Shown: positions 34,111-46,500 of the stretch, piece after piece
How positions within the stretch are numbered: position 1 is the first letter of the stretch
Layout: each line of letters begins with the position of its first letter
NCBI GenBank assembly: GCA_022315425.1
Contig: JAIUPT010000032.1
Location: 422,501 to 486,500 of the forward strand
Reading direction: 5' to 3'
Origin: Pseudevernia furfuracea
Lineage: Eukaryota > Ascomycota > Lecanoromycetes > Lecanorales > Parmeliaceae
Length of the DNA stretch: 64,000 nt
Position numbers and translations under genes: made by a program
The notes under the pieces: generated by a model
Database searches by the model: none
What the model was told of the DNA's origin: nothing
Seen by the model: the letters and a program-made list of their open reading frames with translations, nothing else

Positions 34111-34901
34111 GGTTGGGTTTGGGGGGGGGAAGGGGGAGGGGGAGGAACGCTGGGGTTGGTCACTTGTGTTGTGGCTGCTCTTGCAATTTAGCCTTAGCTT
34201 ATATTGGCCTCTGGTGGCGCTACCTTAGTCCTGGAACGGAAGCTTGCACGCCAAGGCACTAGTGAACTGTGAGCGCTGTGTAGCTAGCTACGATTTCTAC
34301 TGCACTCCTAGTCTCCTGAAGAATCCAATTCATGTGGAATGTTCACTGTAAGTCCGTCTTGCTGGGCATTTCGACAAATTTGCTAGCTTCGTGAAATTTC
34401 ATGTCAACGCCTCTAACTGCCGAAGCTACGTTGTCATCGAGGCCTCATACAGACTAGTGATCGACGGATCAAAACTCCTGTATAACAATATCTGTAGCAC
34501 TGAGGGTCTAGAAAACATAAGATGGAGAATTGATTGAATTCTACTTTATTGGGTATGCAAGCACATGCTCAAGTCCTTCTATCCTTCCTTGAGCGAAGCA
34601 GCGACGGAACCCACCGCGCACCAAGTCGTCACCACTCCACTCAACATGATGTGTACGTAATGATACAAAAGAAATGGGATGCCGTGAACCTGAAGCGTGC
34701 TAAGTGCTCCCGTCGTGCCCAATCGGCGCAGCTGTAATGCGAGACGCTAGGTGTTTTCGGAACACTGGCCGGACCAGCAGTCGGATCAAGTATGAGAGAC
34801 GCCGGTTGTTGCCTAACTATGCGCAGACTTTTGTTGCCATGTCCAAATTCCTGCGTTCTGAGACGTGGGGTTGTAGATGTTCCGTGGTGGTGGACTGGAG
34901 G
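34111..34901. other. Spacer between the Plp1-type gene and KNR4
   Basis: Contains the promoter of the Plp1-type gene and the 3' flank of KNR4. No supported gene. Confidence 0.5.
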
Positions 34902-36612
34902 TCAGATTTCAACGCTTTTCATATCATCGACACCATCAACCCCAAGACCTGTTAACCCTGACTTAGTCTGTAACTCTTTGTTCGTCGCATTGCTTAGCAC
35001 ACCGGACATGTCGCCCTCCATAACTTGGCCCAGAGGCGCCTGTTTGTAGCCATCATTTGGGCTGGTAGGAGTTCCGAGCTCGACGAGATTCCCATTGCGC
35101 TCGCTAGCTGCTGTGTTCTGAGCAAAGATATCTTTCTTAGCATCGCCGCCAGTGTGGATCTTTGGTAGTGCGTTCTCTTCCGTCACTTGAGCAAGAGGGC
35201 TGGGCTTGCCAACGGCGCCACGGGGGCTTTGGGTGTGCGTCGGTCCACGAATAGGAAACCTCTGTGGTGAGCGTCCTCTTTCTTCCGTCGGACTGCCGTA
35301 TGGAGATCCAGTGTTAGCGTTGCCACTGGGGTTGGTACCTGGAGCGGAACCCGGCCTTCTTCGAGGACCCTTTCGACCATACTTCTGATCCATTCTCCAG
35401 CGCAATATGTTCAAATATGCTGGCTCGACGGTGGCGGTCTTGAATTCTCGAAGCTTAAGCTCCTGTGTCTCCTCGTCGACGAAGACCTTTTCACCACTCA
35501 TGTCATCTGCTACTGTTGCGAGAAAAGCTGCCCATGACCGAGCAACAACATACTTGCAATCGTAGTCTCGGCCGAAGATGATGATCTGACCCCATTTCCC
35601 AACGGGCCCGGGCGCAAGATCAACTGCAAGGTTATTCCCGCCCCAATCACGCGCCAAGGGAACCCATCCGGGATGGGCGTAAGCTTTTTGAATTGCTCTA
35701 GAAGGCTGTGAGTCTTGTCTGTCCAGGAGGTCCTGTCGCCAAAACGGGTTGGTTGCTTGTTGTGGAGTTGGATTCGGCGCCGAGGCAGAAGATGCTCCAC
35801 CGAAGGCTTTGGGTGGGAACTGCATCTGATTGCTTGGCGGGCTTGTGAGATATTCTTCGTTGACTACCCGCCAATTCTTCCATTCTTGGACAATCTCCTC
35901 ACAGTCGAGAAGCATGCAACCAAAGATAATGCCAGTGGGTCTCCCACCTCTCTCTTGCCCATCGTGTACTTGTAGAGATTCGCGTACTTCCATCGGCAAA
36001 GAGCAGTCAAGCTCGTGCTCAAGCTCGTTGACATCATTTTGAGTGCACCCTTCAGAGAGTTGGTCGTAGAGTTCTTCGTAGTTCTCTTCGGCCCATCGAT
36101 CAATCTTTTTCCAAGAATGTGCGACTGGCGGGGGTGGGGGGAGGCCTTCTTGGAAGCTCTGCATTTGGATTTCCCCCGGAGTCACGGTATCGAAAGGATT
36201 GGGCTCGTTGGATTGTTGTCTTTTTAGTGCCATATTTGACCGCATGCCAGGCAAGTAAGGAGAAGTGGGTGACTGGAGAGAACCTACTCCCGGACTGCCG
36301 GGTGCGCGTGCGTTGCCATTTTGTAGAGCCGGTGTAAATTGCGCGGAGGTATCATCACCATAAGGCGAGCTCAGGTCTGGACGAGATTCTACAGCGCTAG
36401 TGGCCACTGATGTAAGAGGAGCATGACGGCTTTGGTTGAGAGGCATATGCTGGCCCGTGCGGTAAGGAGAGTCGTGGGAGGCATGGCGATCACTTGAGAT
36501 CATTGTATGCCAGAAGGAGCGAAATACGCCTCCGAACCTATCCGGGCTATCGGTCAGTAAGGTAAAAGTTTTGTAGAGGGGAAAGGAAGGAGGATGGCGC
36601 TTACGAAGGCAT
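34902..36612 (-). CDS. KNR4: Cell wall assembly/cell proliferation regulator, Knr4/Smi1 family
   Basis: Two exons, 36605-36612 (only 8 nt: ATG, one codon and two bases) and 34902-36537, with a 67-nt GTAAGC...GGATAG intron. They give 547 residues beginning MPSFGGVFRSFWHTM, as in other mould Knr4 proteins. The SMI1/KNR4 domain covers about residues 140-345. Conserved blocks include SWKKIDRWAEENYEELYDQL, LHELDCSLP-like, QVHDGQERGGRPTGIIFGC, WVPLARDWGGNNLAVDLAPG and VVARSWAAFL. The C-terminal third is disordered, with SP/TP-rich and Gly/Asn segments. Knr4 is a hub protein linking cell-wall integrity MAPK signalling and calcineurin to glucan and chitin synthesis. The tiny first exon explains why an open frame alone would suggest a longer N terminus from 36737. 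Confidence 0.92.
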
Positions 36613-37739
36613 GGTTGTTGTGGTTGCTTTGTTGTCGCAAGAAGAGATTGAATGGGCATCAGCCGGGAGTCCGCAGTCATGTCAAAGAGGATGTGAGTAG
36701 GATGATTATACTCAAGAGGATAGGAAGATATTGGCAATATTTGCTAAAGTGTGTCTGTGGATTCAAAGGGTGTGTGCGATCATTTCCTCAAACTATTGGT
36801 GTATGATCGAGAAAACGCATCATAAAAGGAGTTCGTTCTGTTACTATCTTTGTTGCCAAAACTCAAAGACGTACCCCTGTTCAAAACACGAACCCTACTA
36901 GCGCGGTTGCCGCTTAAAGTTGCAACCGACGACGCGATTATGGTGTGGGGGACTCTGGGGAGCAAATGAGCAACGCCCGTTGCCCGCTACAACCGAGGAA
37001 CGGTCAGCGAAGACTTTGAATAGCTTCACCCTATTCTACCTAAGGTATGTATCTACGCAATCAGAGAGGTACAGATTATGTGGCCTTTGCCCTGCGCATT
37101 ACGCCCTTTCCCTCACCTCTATGCCTGCCAACTCATGAGAAGCCGTTTGACAAATACCACTCACTGTATTTTCTCCACACCCACAGACACTCGATAAGCT
37201 TCTGCTGCAGCAGTCATTCATATCGTCTCGGTCTTCAGCTGATTGCTGTCTCTTATCTTTCCCCATCTGTTTTGACGATGCCGCGCAGTCTAGCTGTCAA
37301 AGAAATCGGCTTGGCTTCTTGAGCAGCACGCACTCTGCGAGAAGCAATCTAAGCGAGACTTTTGTCCACGTCGCGACAGCACTTGATCAGACCAAGAATC
37401 TTTGTACCAATCAGTCTTCAAACAGCTTGTAGGGATGTATTCAATGAGTAGCTACGAATGAACAACATGGCCTCTTAGTCTTCATTCAGTAGTATCACGT
37501 TTGTTTGCCATTTCATCAGCAGCCTTTTGATTGAGGGCTAAAGCGCCATGGCTACTATGGCCCACGACCTTCTTCTTCCACGTGGCTCAAGGAATCGGAA
37601 GGTCAAGATCTCGTTTGTACTGGCGCACGACCCAAACCTGGGCAGCATCTCAATACACACTTTGCCCATGCAAATGCACCTCCACATGCCAATGCTTTGC
37701 TTCTACCCTCACACAAGTAAGGTCCCAACTGACTCGAAA
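36613..37739. other. Spacer upstream of KNR4
   Basis: KNR4 promoter and leader plus unassigned DNA. Pyrimidine-rich stretches occur at 37165-37265. No gene supported. Confidence 0.45.
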
Positions 37740-38524
37740 TGTCATACTCCAACGCAAGCCATCCCACGCGACGTGATTTCAAGGCCACCGACCTCCCACC
37801 TGAAATGCCCAACCTCATTCTCCAAATTTTCAAGGTCTCAGACATCAATACAAAGATCAGCTTCAAGATGTCATGCCAGAAGTTTTTACTACACTGATGG
37901 ATCCATACACCTGCTAAGCCGGGTAGCCCATCCCGACGCCAACCTCCTATTCGAACGTAGATGCAATGGATGATAAACCTAAGAGCCAACGCACGGGCAG
38001 GCGTGTCTGCCACGCCTGTAGACAGCGGCACCCTGCCGACCACTTTGTCGACGAGGAGCTGAAGAAGACAGCAGTGGAACGCGTACGTAAGAGCAGTCAA
38101 CGACGCTTCCGGTTCACGCCGGGAGACAGCCTTTCTTGTGATCCGCTCCTTTCATACTCGTCTAGGCGGCGGGGTCCAAGAAGGGTAACAGCCAGCGACC
38201 ATGTGGCGCTGGGGTCACCTCACAATGAAGACGTCATGTTTTGGCCAGATGTTACAATGGCAAGGAATGGTAGTGAGAGCTTTGAAAGTGAGGATGAGGT
38301 CGAAGTTGAGACTAGATTCGGGGCTCTCGGACAGTGAGGCTTTTGTGGAGGCTGTTGTTTGGTATCAGAAGAATGGCCCATGGAGTGATGGGAGAGAAAA
38401 GACGGTTGTGGCATTTCACGCGGAGAGAATGCTCGGACGGTTGGAGGAACCGGCCATAGGCGCCGAGTGGATAAGGCAAACCGAAGCACCAGACTCCGAC
38501 GCGGGAGACACCTTGGAACTTTGA
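37740..38524 (+). pseudogene. F-box-type protein remnant
   Basis: A stretch reading TRRDFKATDLPPEMPNLILQ, then DINTKISFKMSCQKF, matches the L-P-x-E-[ML]-x-x-x-I layout of an F-box. The frame then stops, but the next frame continues naturally (YYTDGSIHLLSRVAHPDANL). A third frame follows with MDDKPKSQRTGRRVCHACRQ and RHPADHFVDEEL, like the CxxC-x-xHP zinc-ribbon-like segment after the F-box in many fungal proteins. The shift after QKF coincides with a run of five T (37879-37883); the second is near 37965. This suggests one gene with two single-base indels. The 3' part (to about 38524) is unassigned. F-box proteins recruit targets to SCF ubiquitin ligases; this copy is probably non-functional, unless the shifts are sequencing errors. 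Confidence 0.45.
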
Positions 38525-38730
38525 GTTTCAGTTGATATCTCTGATGGGGTTGGGTGTCTAGCCCCGTCGTAGCCTACTTCTTTGTTGTCATAGGGGTTAC
38601 GTACTTCCATGGACCGTCATATGGAGCTTCCTATCGTCACTTCTGTGCTGTTGAGCGATGGATGCGTTGCTGGCACATAACGAGGGACCTTGAACCTTAT
38701 ATACCTCACAGAGAATAACACCTTTGACTC

Positions 38731-39861
38731 TCACGTCTGATATACGGGTACCCCCAAGGTCCTTCTTGGGTCTGGCCAATTAATCATATTCTCCTCCGTG
38801 ATGCCCCAACGGTCCAACCTCTCCTGATCCCAAAACACATATCCCCATCTTCTTAGCCGAAATTCGGTATTCTGAATACCACGACTACTCGCCCACAGCC
38901 ACCCGGTGGTAGGAACCCGCTCGCTGATGAATCTGTCGTACATGCCTCTCCACCGCCAAACCCCCCAACTGACATCTCTCTCATAAGCATCCAAAGCGTC
39001 TCGCATAGTAACATCCGGCCATCCAGCCTTCTTACCCTCATCAATGCGAGTTTCACGTTCATCCTCGGATGCTGCAGTCATTACCTCATAAAGTTGCTTC
39101 GGCCCTAGAGCGACAAGCCGGTCTTGTCCTCCTGACAAAGAACGGTAGTAATCTCGACCAAACTTCTGAAGGCAAGCCAATTCTTCCACCTCATGGATGG
39201 GGAAGAGCCCGAAGAAGTTGTGCGCTATCTCGACTTCGCCAAATGTCGAACATGAATCCTCAAGGCCGAGCACGTTGATATTGAAGCGATGAGTCTGTCC
39301 ACTCGGGCCGAAGAAGTTGCTGTAGATTTCATACCGCCAGAGCGCCCTGTGGAGTCTGTGCAATTCGGACTGGGATGGCAGAAGGGGGTCATGGTCCGAC
39401 GATTCGGTGAAAGGGTTTTTGGAAAATATAGCCTCGCAGTATTTGGCGATCAAGAATGTGAACTTTCTCTCCAACCTCAGTATGGCGAGAGAGTCTTGTG
39501 GCGCAAGCCGGCGGCTACTGCCATCCACACGGCCCTGGGCGTATCTCTCCAGGTACTCGGAGATGATGTCAGCGCGATGCGGGGTGCAGAAGCTGAGCTG
39601 GGGTGCATGAATGGCAGTCCATGGGTCCAGGAGACCAATGTTGTTCTTCTGCAGAGTTTGAGTTGTGATTTTGTCAAGGATCTCTTCTCGAGCTCCGCGG
39701 TAAGCTTGATGATATGTGGGAGAAGCGTGTAGGATGCTGCTGAGGGAAGAGACCTCGGGCATGCGGCATAGAATCATGACTTTGATCTCCAAGGGGAGAC
39801 TTTCAAGCCATGTTGCCTGAGAGTGGTGTGCCTGCTCTGAAGTATCTGCAGTAGACTCCAT
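38731..39861 (-). CDS. F-box-like hypothetical protein
   Basis: A single exon of 376 residues from the ATG at 39859-39861 (MESTADTSEQAHHSQATWLE). The N terminus has WLESLPLEIKVMILCRMPEV followed by SSLSSILHASPTYHQAY, a good F-box-like layout (LP-EI--I-------L--L---SP-----Y). The rest is a fungal-type domain rich in aromatic residues (ALWRYEIYSNFFGPSG, WGYVFWDQERLDRWGI) with no name known to me. Similar proteins are numerous in filamentous fungi and uncharacterised. A further in-frame Met at 39936 exists, but its extension is hydrophobic and unlike the family. Confidence 0.65.
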   Translation of the reverse strand: MESTADTSEQAHHSQATWLESLPLEIKVMILCRMPEVSSLSSILHASPTYHQAYRGAREEILDKITTQTLQKNNIGLLDPWTAIHAPQLSFCTPHRADIISEYLERYAQGRVDGSSRRLAPQDSLAILRLERKFTFLIAKYCEAIFSKNPFTESSDHDPLLPSQSELHRLHRALWRYEIYSNFFGPSGQTHRFNINVLGLEDSCSTFGEVEIAHNFFGLFPIHEVEELACLQKFGRDYYRSLSGGQDRLVALGPKQLYEVMTAASEDERETRIDEGKKAGWPDVTMRDALDAYERDVSWGVWRWRGMYDRFISERVPTTGWLWASSRGIQNTEFRLRRWGYVFWDQERLDRWGITEENMINWPDPRRTLGVPVYQT

Positions 39862-40529
39862 CTCCAAGGATGTATGAGTTGAGTTTTGTGGACTGAGAAG
39901 GATGAAGCCTCGTAGAAGGCCAAAGAATGGAATCAAAGTCTTCTAAATTTTGCAACGAGGGATATTTAATCAATACGATTGAGATTGAGACACACGGTAA
40001 AAGAGAAGTAGATGCATGCAACCCTTGGAAAGAAGCTCAGCCTGATGCTCGTGCTGCAGTGATGCCTGAAAGCGGATAGGTGCATGTCTTCCCAGCTCAG
40101 TAAGTATGGTGCTCACCCGAGGATGCCGCTTTTACAGTAGGTGCGGGCTGGGTGACAGAGGTGATGCAGCACCCTCACCGCCCAGCGTAGACCAATTAGT
40201 GGTCTTTGGCTATGGCCTTCGGCCAACATAGATCCAACATCGATCCGCTTGGTCCACCATATGGTGATATAACAATACCAGCGTCCGGGCTTACTTCGGG
40301 ACACTCTTTCGGTGCGGCGAATCTGGAGCAGAACCCGCGTTCTGGGGGGTTGCCCATACTTTTGTCTTCTTCTAGTCAAGAGGGATGTCAATGTACCAAA
40401 AAAGGGCGTACATGTAACACTATCCGCAGGATATTCTCTACAAATCTAACCAAGTTAAGTAACTGTGCAGAGAGACAGTATCAGGACTCCGACCACAATT
40501 TGCAAGCCCAGCCCCTAGCGCCGCGCAAG
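39862..40529. other. Spacer between the F-box-like gene and the NLR-like gene
   Basis: F-box-like promoter and 3' flank of the NLR-like gene. No supported gene. Confidence 0.45.
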
Positions 40530-43500
40530 TCACAGTACGAGAACAAGCTGGCCCCTATCTCCAAGCGTTTCCTTCTCCTTCACCTTTTCCCACTTCTCAA
40601 GGAGTCTCTGCATGACAACATAGGGGGTCCTCGGCATGAAATTCAATCGAACGACATCGTCCGCCGCTTCCGAAACCCGGGTCACGCGCAGAATGTGCCT
40701 ACAATGCCACAAGACGTAGCGTTTGTTCAGTTCGTACGACAGCGGAGGGGCGTTGATCAGGGCCGTGGCCGGGATGAGAGATGTGTCGAGCATGACCTCT
40801 TTCAGCGCTTCGACTCTCGCAGGTGTCGTCGCATGTTGACACGTCCTGACGCCGTGATGTTCCAGACATCGGGATGTAGCCAGTCCGAAGATGGCGGATC
40901 TTTCCGGGTCTTGGAAGATGGGGATCCAGGGGTTCTTTCCAGAGTACTGCTCCTTTTTGATCTGGAGGCCGCGGGGCGTCGCTTCGTGTTTTTCGGGCCA
41001 CCAGAATGTCAAGGTGTGGCCATCTCTCTCTACACCGGTTTACTCCATTGCTAGCAGCAGTAGCACTGCTGCCTTTTGCATCGCCAAGGTTTGCGGTTCT
41101 GTTAGTTTCGAAAGCCATTCCCCGAATTCCTCCACAGTTTGTCCTGGGATTCCAGTTACGATTGATTGTATCTTATGCCAATCCCCGTGCAGACCAAGTC
41201 TCAGATATTCCAACACCTCGCCGTAAAAGAGCCCCCGAAGTGGAAGCCGTCGGGCGATACCGGTGCACAGACTTAGTTCCAATCCACAAGGACGATTCAG
41301 GATCCGGAGATCTTTCGTTCTATCCCAATCTTGAAATATCTTCACCTTCATTGACCTCCCGTCATCTTTGGTCTGTGTTCCGGTGACACCAGCGGTGGCA
41401 CCGTGAAACCCAATACTCAGATTGGCCGCTCGGCCCGTCGTTTTCCAACCAGGGGCCCTCGTTCCCATCGAGGTCAATTCTCCACCCGAGAAGGCCCTTT
41501 GACACACTTCCGTCTCTAGAGGACAACAGTCGTTCACACTCGTCGCACCAATTAGAAGCCTGCGGTCTGATCTACTCAAATCTTGACTGTGCACGGAAAG
41601 ACCCAGCTTAGGGGTCCAATGGCAACAAAGTTCGTCATCTTGGGCCATGTCAAATTGTTCGTCGTTCGATTTGACAGTGATAATAGATCCGCCTCCAATG
41701 CTCAAGAACAACCCATCAGGGTCAACAACATCTTCCAAGGAGATGCTACCTCCCCAAGTGTCCAGCATGTCACCAACACTAGTAGCAAGGTAGAAGGTCT
41801 CGGCAGTGTTTCCGATAAGGTGTTCATCTTCATGAAACACCCAAACCTTTCTCCCGAGCATCTTTCCCATACATTCCAATTCTAGTCGCTCAGCGTGAAG
41901 CGTAGGTCCGGCAGAGTCGGAACCTAAGAGCAAGAAGGAATCGATAGGGCGGGACAGAGCGGGAGTATAATATTCCCGAGAATGGCCTCGAGAATAGGTC
42001 ACGATACCAATGGCCGCAATCTGAGTAATCAGGGCGCATAGATGCAAGCATCGATGAGGACCTACGGCGCTGCCAAAGCTGCCGTATCTATATTTATATA
42101 CCATCTCACCGTATCCCAACTCCTCGAAGAAGCCAGTGCACGCTTTCGCAAGTGGCTGAGTCCAAATGCTGGAGTTAGTGTCGGAAGCAAGGACAGACTG
42201 ATCCAAGGCTTCGCATAGTTCCAAGAGCAAGGACACGGTAATCTTCTTCACCGTGACAGTACGACGCCTTGAGCTTGCTTTAACAAGGATGGTGAAGCTC
42301 TCACAGCAGCCATCATCATCGTGAAGAAGACTCAAGGCATTCAGCACATTTTCCAACGCGTCTAGGATTCTTCGACGAATCTTTTGGTCCCATATTTCAA
42401 AATTGCTCGCACTAGAGGTGGAATCGTTTTTTAAACCCGTCTGTAGGGATGTTTCTGGTAAACTGGAAAAGAAAGACACGCTCTCAACGATGTTCGAGAA
42501 ATCGGATTGATCTTCGTCAGCGTCGTCGCTTGGATTGTCTTGCATGCGGCTAGAAGCCTACATCGTAATGCGTCAGTTTATCGACCGGTACAAAGGGGTC
42601 GGAGACTAGAGGAAGAAGCCTAGTGTGAATGGCAACACTATGCCTTACTCAGAAGTTAGATATAGCAGAGACAGCGCTTACCTCGATTTGAAGGGCATGT
42701 GGATGTGGAGTGGTCGAAATGGGAAAGAGAATCTGAGCCTATAGACAGTTAGTCCCATATGTCTGAAAGTGAAATTGGTCTTCTTTGTTCCTCGAGTGCA
42801 CGTACCGAATACGGTTCACCATACATGATCTTTGCCTGGCCTGCTAGCAGCATCGCAGAGCCGGGGTTCAGTGCTGCATACCCCGGTGGAAAGACGCCTC
42901 CAATCCCACATGTTTGGAGAAGCTTTCCCTCGCGCTGCTCCAATCTAGTGAAGAAATCTTGGGGCTCTAACAAAGGATCTGGCAATAGTTCACGCGAAAC
43001 GTCTGCCGAACGATGTCCCGGATTCATCTCACTGTTTAGAGGTGGTTCATTCTGCTCTTCCGTTATGTTACCAGACGAGCACGGACCTGAGCTCTCAAAG
43101 ACTGCGTGGACGAGCTGGTGTGCACATCCTCTTTGATGCGTCAATGTTGGTAGGTCGTTCCACGTGCGTTTGGATTGAGGGGGCCATTCTTCCGAACTGA
43201 TCCATTGTAGATTTTCGGATTGCAGCAAGAGGCTCGAGATCTCTTTGGAAGAAAGACCTTCGTCAACGAGTTCGGCCACCCAAGGATATTGGCTCTCGAT
43301 CACATCCATCTGGTGGTCCATCAATAAGGCTACCATGTCGGGCGTATTCTCTATGATCGCTTTGGACAATAACTTCTCTGGCATTGCAGCGGAATTCATA
43401 AGAATACGCAGCACCGATTGTGTCGGTAATTGAATGGCCAATTGGAAGGCATTGAAACCGCTCGCGGTCCTCTCGGTTGCATCAGCCCCAGCATCTAATA

Positions 43501-46500
43501 AGATGTGAACGATCTCTGTGTTATTAGCTTCAACAGCAAGATGCAGCGCTGTTCGTCCGTCAAAGGCTGCCGAGTTAGGACTGATGCCCTCGGCTAACAA
43601 TTGCTTTACTAGGGGTACTCGATTTTTCTGCACCGCTAGATGCATGCCCGTCCTACCATCAGAGCATTGACTAGATATATTAGCGCCACTATGGATCAGC
43701 AGGGAAGCGACATCGAGGTGACCACGTTCGCATGCCCAGTGCAGGGGAGTATTTGCATCGCTATCCACTGCGTTGATATCGCAGCCTACATCAAGGACCT
43801 TCTTTACGATGCGAGTCAAACCAAAGTAGGCACTGCCGAACAATGGGCCAAATATATTGTGACGAGGGAGCTCTTCTGCAGTCGCTTGCTCGTAGAGTAT
43901 CAACCACCGAGATACCGGAGACTCATCAGTCCGAAAAAGGCCCATGGCTAGTTCTGTCAATTCTTCATCCACTAGTGCCTGAGCGTGAAGGAAATGGATC
44001 ATCCAGTTCTTCGCGGCATAGCCGGTGAAACTGTGGCCTATTTCTTCCATGTCTCCAGGCTGAGCCTTTGCTGTGAGATTTCGGTAGATTGCGGCTACGC
44101 AACGTTGCGCCAGGTCCGCATTTGCTTTGTTCACATGGACTGGGATGAGGCCAGACTGCTTATGTATTCCTGTATCGACTATATAGTCTTTCACGGACAT
44201 GTGAGCAAGAGTGACATAACCATTGTTATTGCTGACCAATGGAGCCAGTACCGATAGTATTCGGGATGGAAGTCCCTGAACCGCTTCTGCAAGGACTGAT
44301 ATATGCATAGACTCTCGTTGAACGGCAAGGATAGATAAGACCTGTCTGAGCTCTGATATGTCATCTCGCGTTCTAGACTCTTCGATTTTAGTGACCAAAC
44401 TGTCGTAAAGTAGGTTGAGCTCCCGAGGCAGCCAGTCCAAATGTTCGAAAACCTGCGAAAGTGGTAGGCTTTTGATGTTCAATTCTGAGATACCCCTCAC
44501 AGCAAAATAAGCCCATAAGAATGAGCCTGCGGTATGTTTCACGACTAAATCTTGAACTGCTTGCAACTCTGCAGATGCTTGACCATCGTATCTCGAAGCA
44601 AGCAGCATTCCAAGGGAATCGGAGACAAACTTGTCAATGTCGTGACGCAAACATTCCGCCGAAAGACTCAAGGTCATAGATTGCCCTTCAGCAAGATTTT
44701 GAAAATCAGGCGTGTCTCGACAGGTCACAATGCACCCCAGGTTTGGATTGTCTTCGAGTTGAGACAAAAGCTCGATTAAACCATGTCTCTCAGCTCGATT
44801 CAATTCGTCAAAGCCATCAATTATGGCAACGAAATTCGTTCCAAGCTCTTGTGCAACGGCATCGGAAAAGACCTTTGTTAGCACATCTAACGAGCCAACG
44901 AATTCTTCTCTTCGCGTTCGAAATTCTTTAACCGCGTATTTGAGCCGGGAGCTAGATTCTCTGAAGAGTTGATGGAGAAAAGATGCCATTAGATTCTCGC
45001 AAGTATCCCCAGGAGATCTATCTTTGACGAAGTAGTAAAGAACCACAGTAGCTCGAGGCTGAAGAACTTCTGGCATTCGTCGCACTAGATGCTTTGCAAG
45101 GACTGACTTTCCACTTCCGGGGAATCCCTGAACGAGGAGAATACCGTGCGGTTCAGCCAACCAGCTCTCCATTGGCTCGGTATGAAGAATCCACTCGCAA
45201 GTCCCTTGGTGCGATTCCTGTATAGAACCAAGTCTCTCCTCATAATCAATTTGCCACAATGCGCCAAGGAGCTGTCTGCTCTCTCGCGGGCCAACTTCTC
45301 GCCCATGACGATCGAGACTGCGGCTGACAGAGTCCCGAATGCAGACGTAAGATGGGTCATCCTAGTCGACAAACATTGGCAGTTCGGGATGGCTTTTTCC
45401 TTTGGCTAGAAATACGGTCTCGCGCTCCCCCCAGCCTAAACGTGAAGACTTGGCAGAGACCAGAACGCTCTTTTCCTGTGTATGTGATACTCTAGTGGGC
45501 TCTGATTCGGCAATTCTGCAAACCTCTAACCGTTCCAGCTTTCTAAATTCTGCCGATATATGACAGATCTCATCGATCGACTCGGCCGCATTCAAGATAT
45601 CGATTCGTTTGATGCCTGTGGTACACTGAACGATATCCGTCCAGCGATGCGCGAAGCTGGGGTCATCGACATCGTGCGGGACTCCCAAGAAATTGACGCT
45701 GATCACCGCTTGGAGGAGCTCCTGCATCTTAGAGCCGAGTTGCTCATTATCACGAAGACGAAGGAGAGCCTGCGACCTGTCACTAATGGGTTATGATAGG
45801 GTCATTGATGAAATTTGACCTTCTTGACTAAGAGACCTCCAAAACTGTACCCGATGAAAACTATAGGGCGCTAGTTGTGTTAGTTTAGCCCCTGCTGCAT
45901 TCACGACTAGCTTTGTGATACGTACTGAAGTATTCTGAATGCCTACCCTGGCGTCGATGATATTGTTAACAAGATCTTCAGCCAATCTCTCTAAGTCGAA
46001 CTTCTTTTGGCGAAGGGCGTCCTCGGTTCGATATCCATAGCTCATCACCCGAGAAGTGGAAATATCGAGCTGGAGCATATCGCGGAGCCACATAGTACGA
46101 GGCGATCTATTGATCCACGATCGTACTGGTGAGCCTCGAAGGCCGTGCACAGCGATGATATCCAATTCTGCGTCCATGTAATCTTTCGGTTGCTCCATAG
46201 ACCCAGCCATTTCCAACAGGCCCATAGATGTTGTTCCTTTTTTGGCAACAACACATGGGATCCATTGTGACAGAGACTCCTGAGACAGTGAAGCCGAGAT
46301 GGAGGTAGGAGATTTGTTCACAGGTTCGTCCGCCAGTAGTGCAGTTTCACGGAATTGTCTAATGAGATTCGCAGTTTGTTTATAATTCGTATCATCGTGT
46401 CCTTTGAATTTACAGATTTGTGCATGATTGGCGTCTAAGCTGATACGAACTTCGGACGTAGAATTGAGAATAGCTGACGATCTTTGGGCGATGATGCCGA

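Noticed and set aside
33387..34228. Several long plus-strand open frames opposite the Plp1-type gene
   Set aside because: They are mirror frames caused by the very high GC of the real gene on the minus strand; they show Arg/Ala/Pro/Ser-rich low-complexity translation and no motif.
40206..41054. 282-codon plus-strand open frame
   Set aside because: It is antisense to the C-terminal region of the NLR-like gene, whose minus-strand frame shows conserved protein-like sequence; the plus frame has no recognisable domain.
45362..45415. The TAG at 45362-45364 as the 3' end of a 54-nt in-frame intron (GTATTT...GACTAG)
   Set aside because: The would-be intron encodes FLAKGKSHPELP-like sequence that looks conserved for this protein type, and the donor GTATTT is poor. 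Kept as a minor alternative only.
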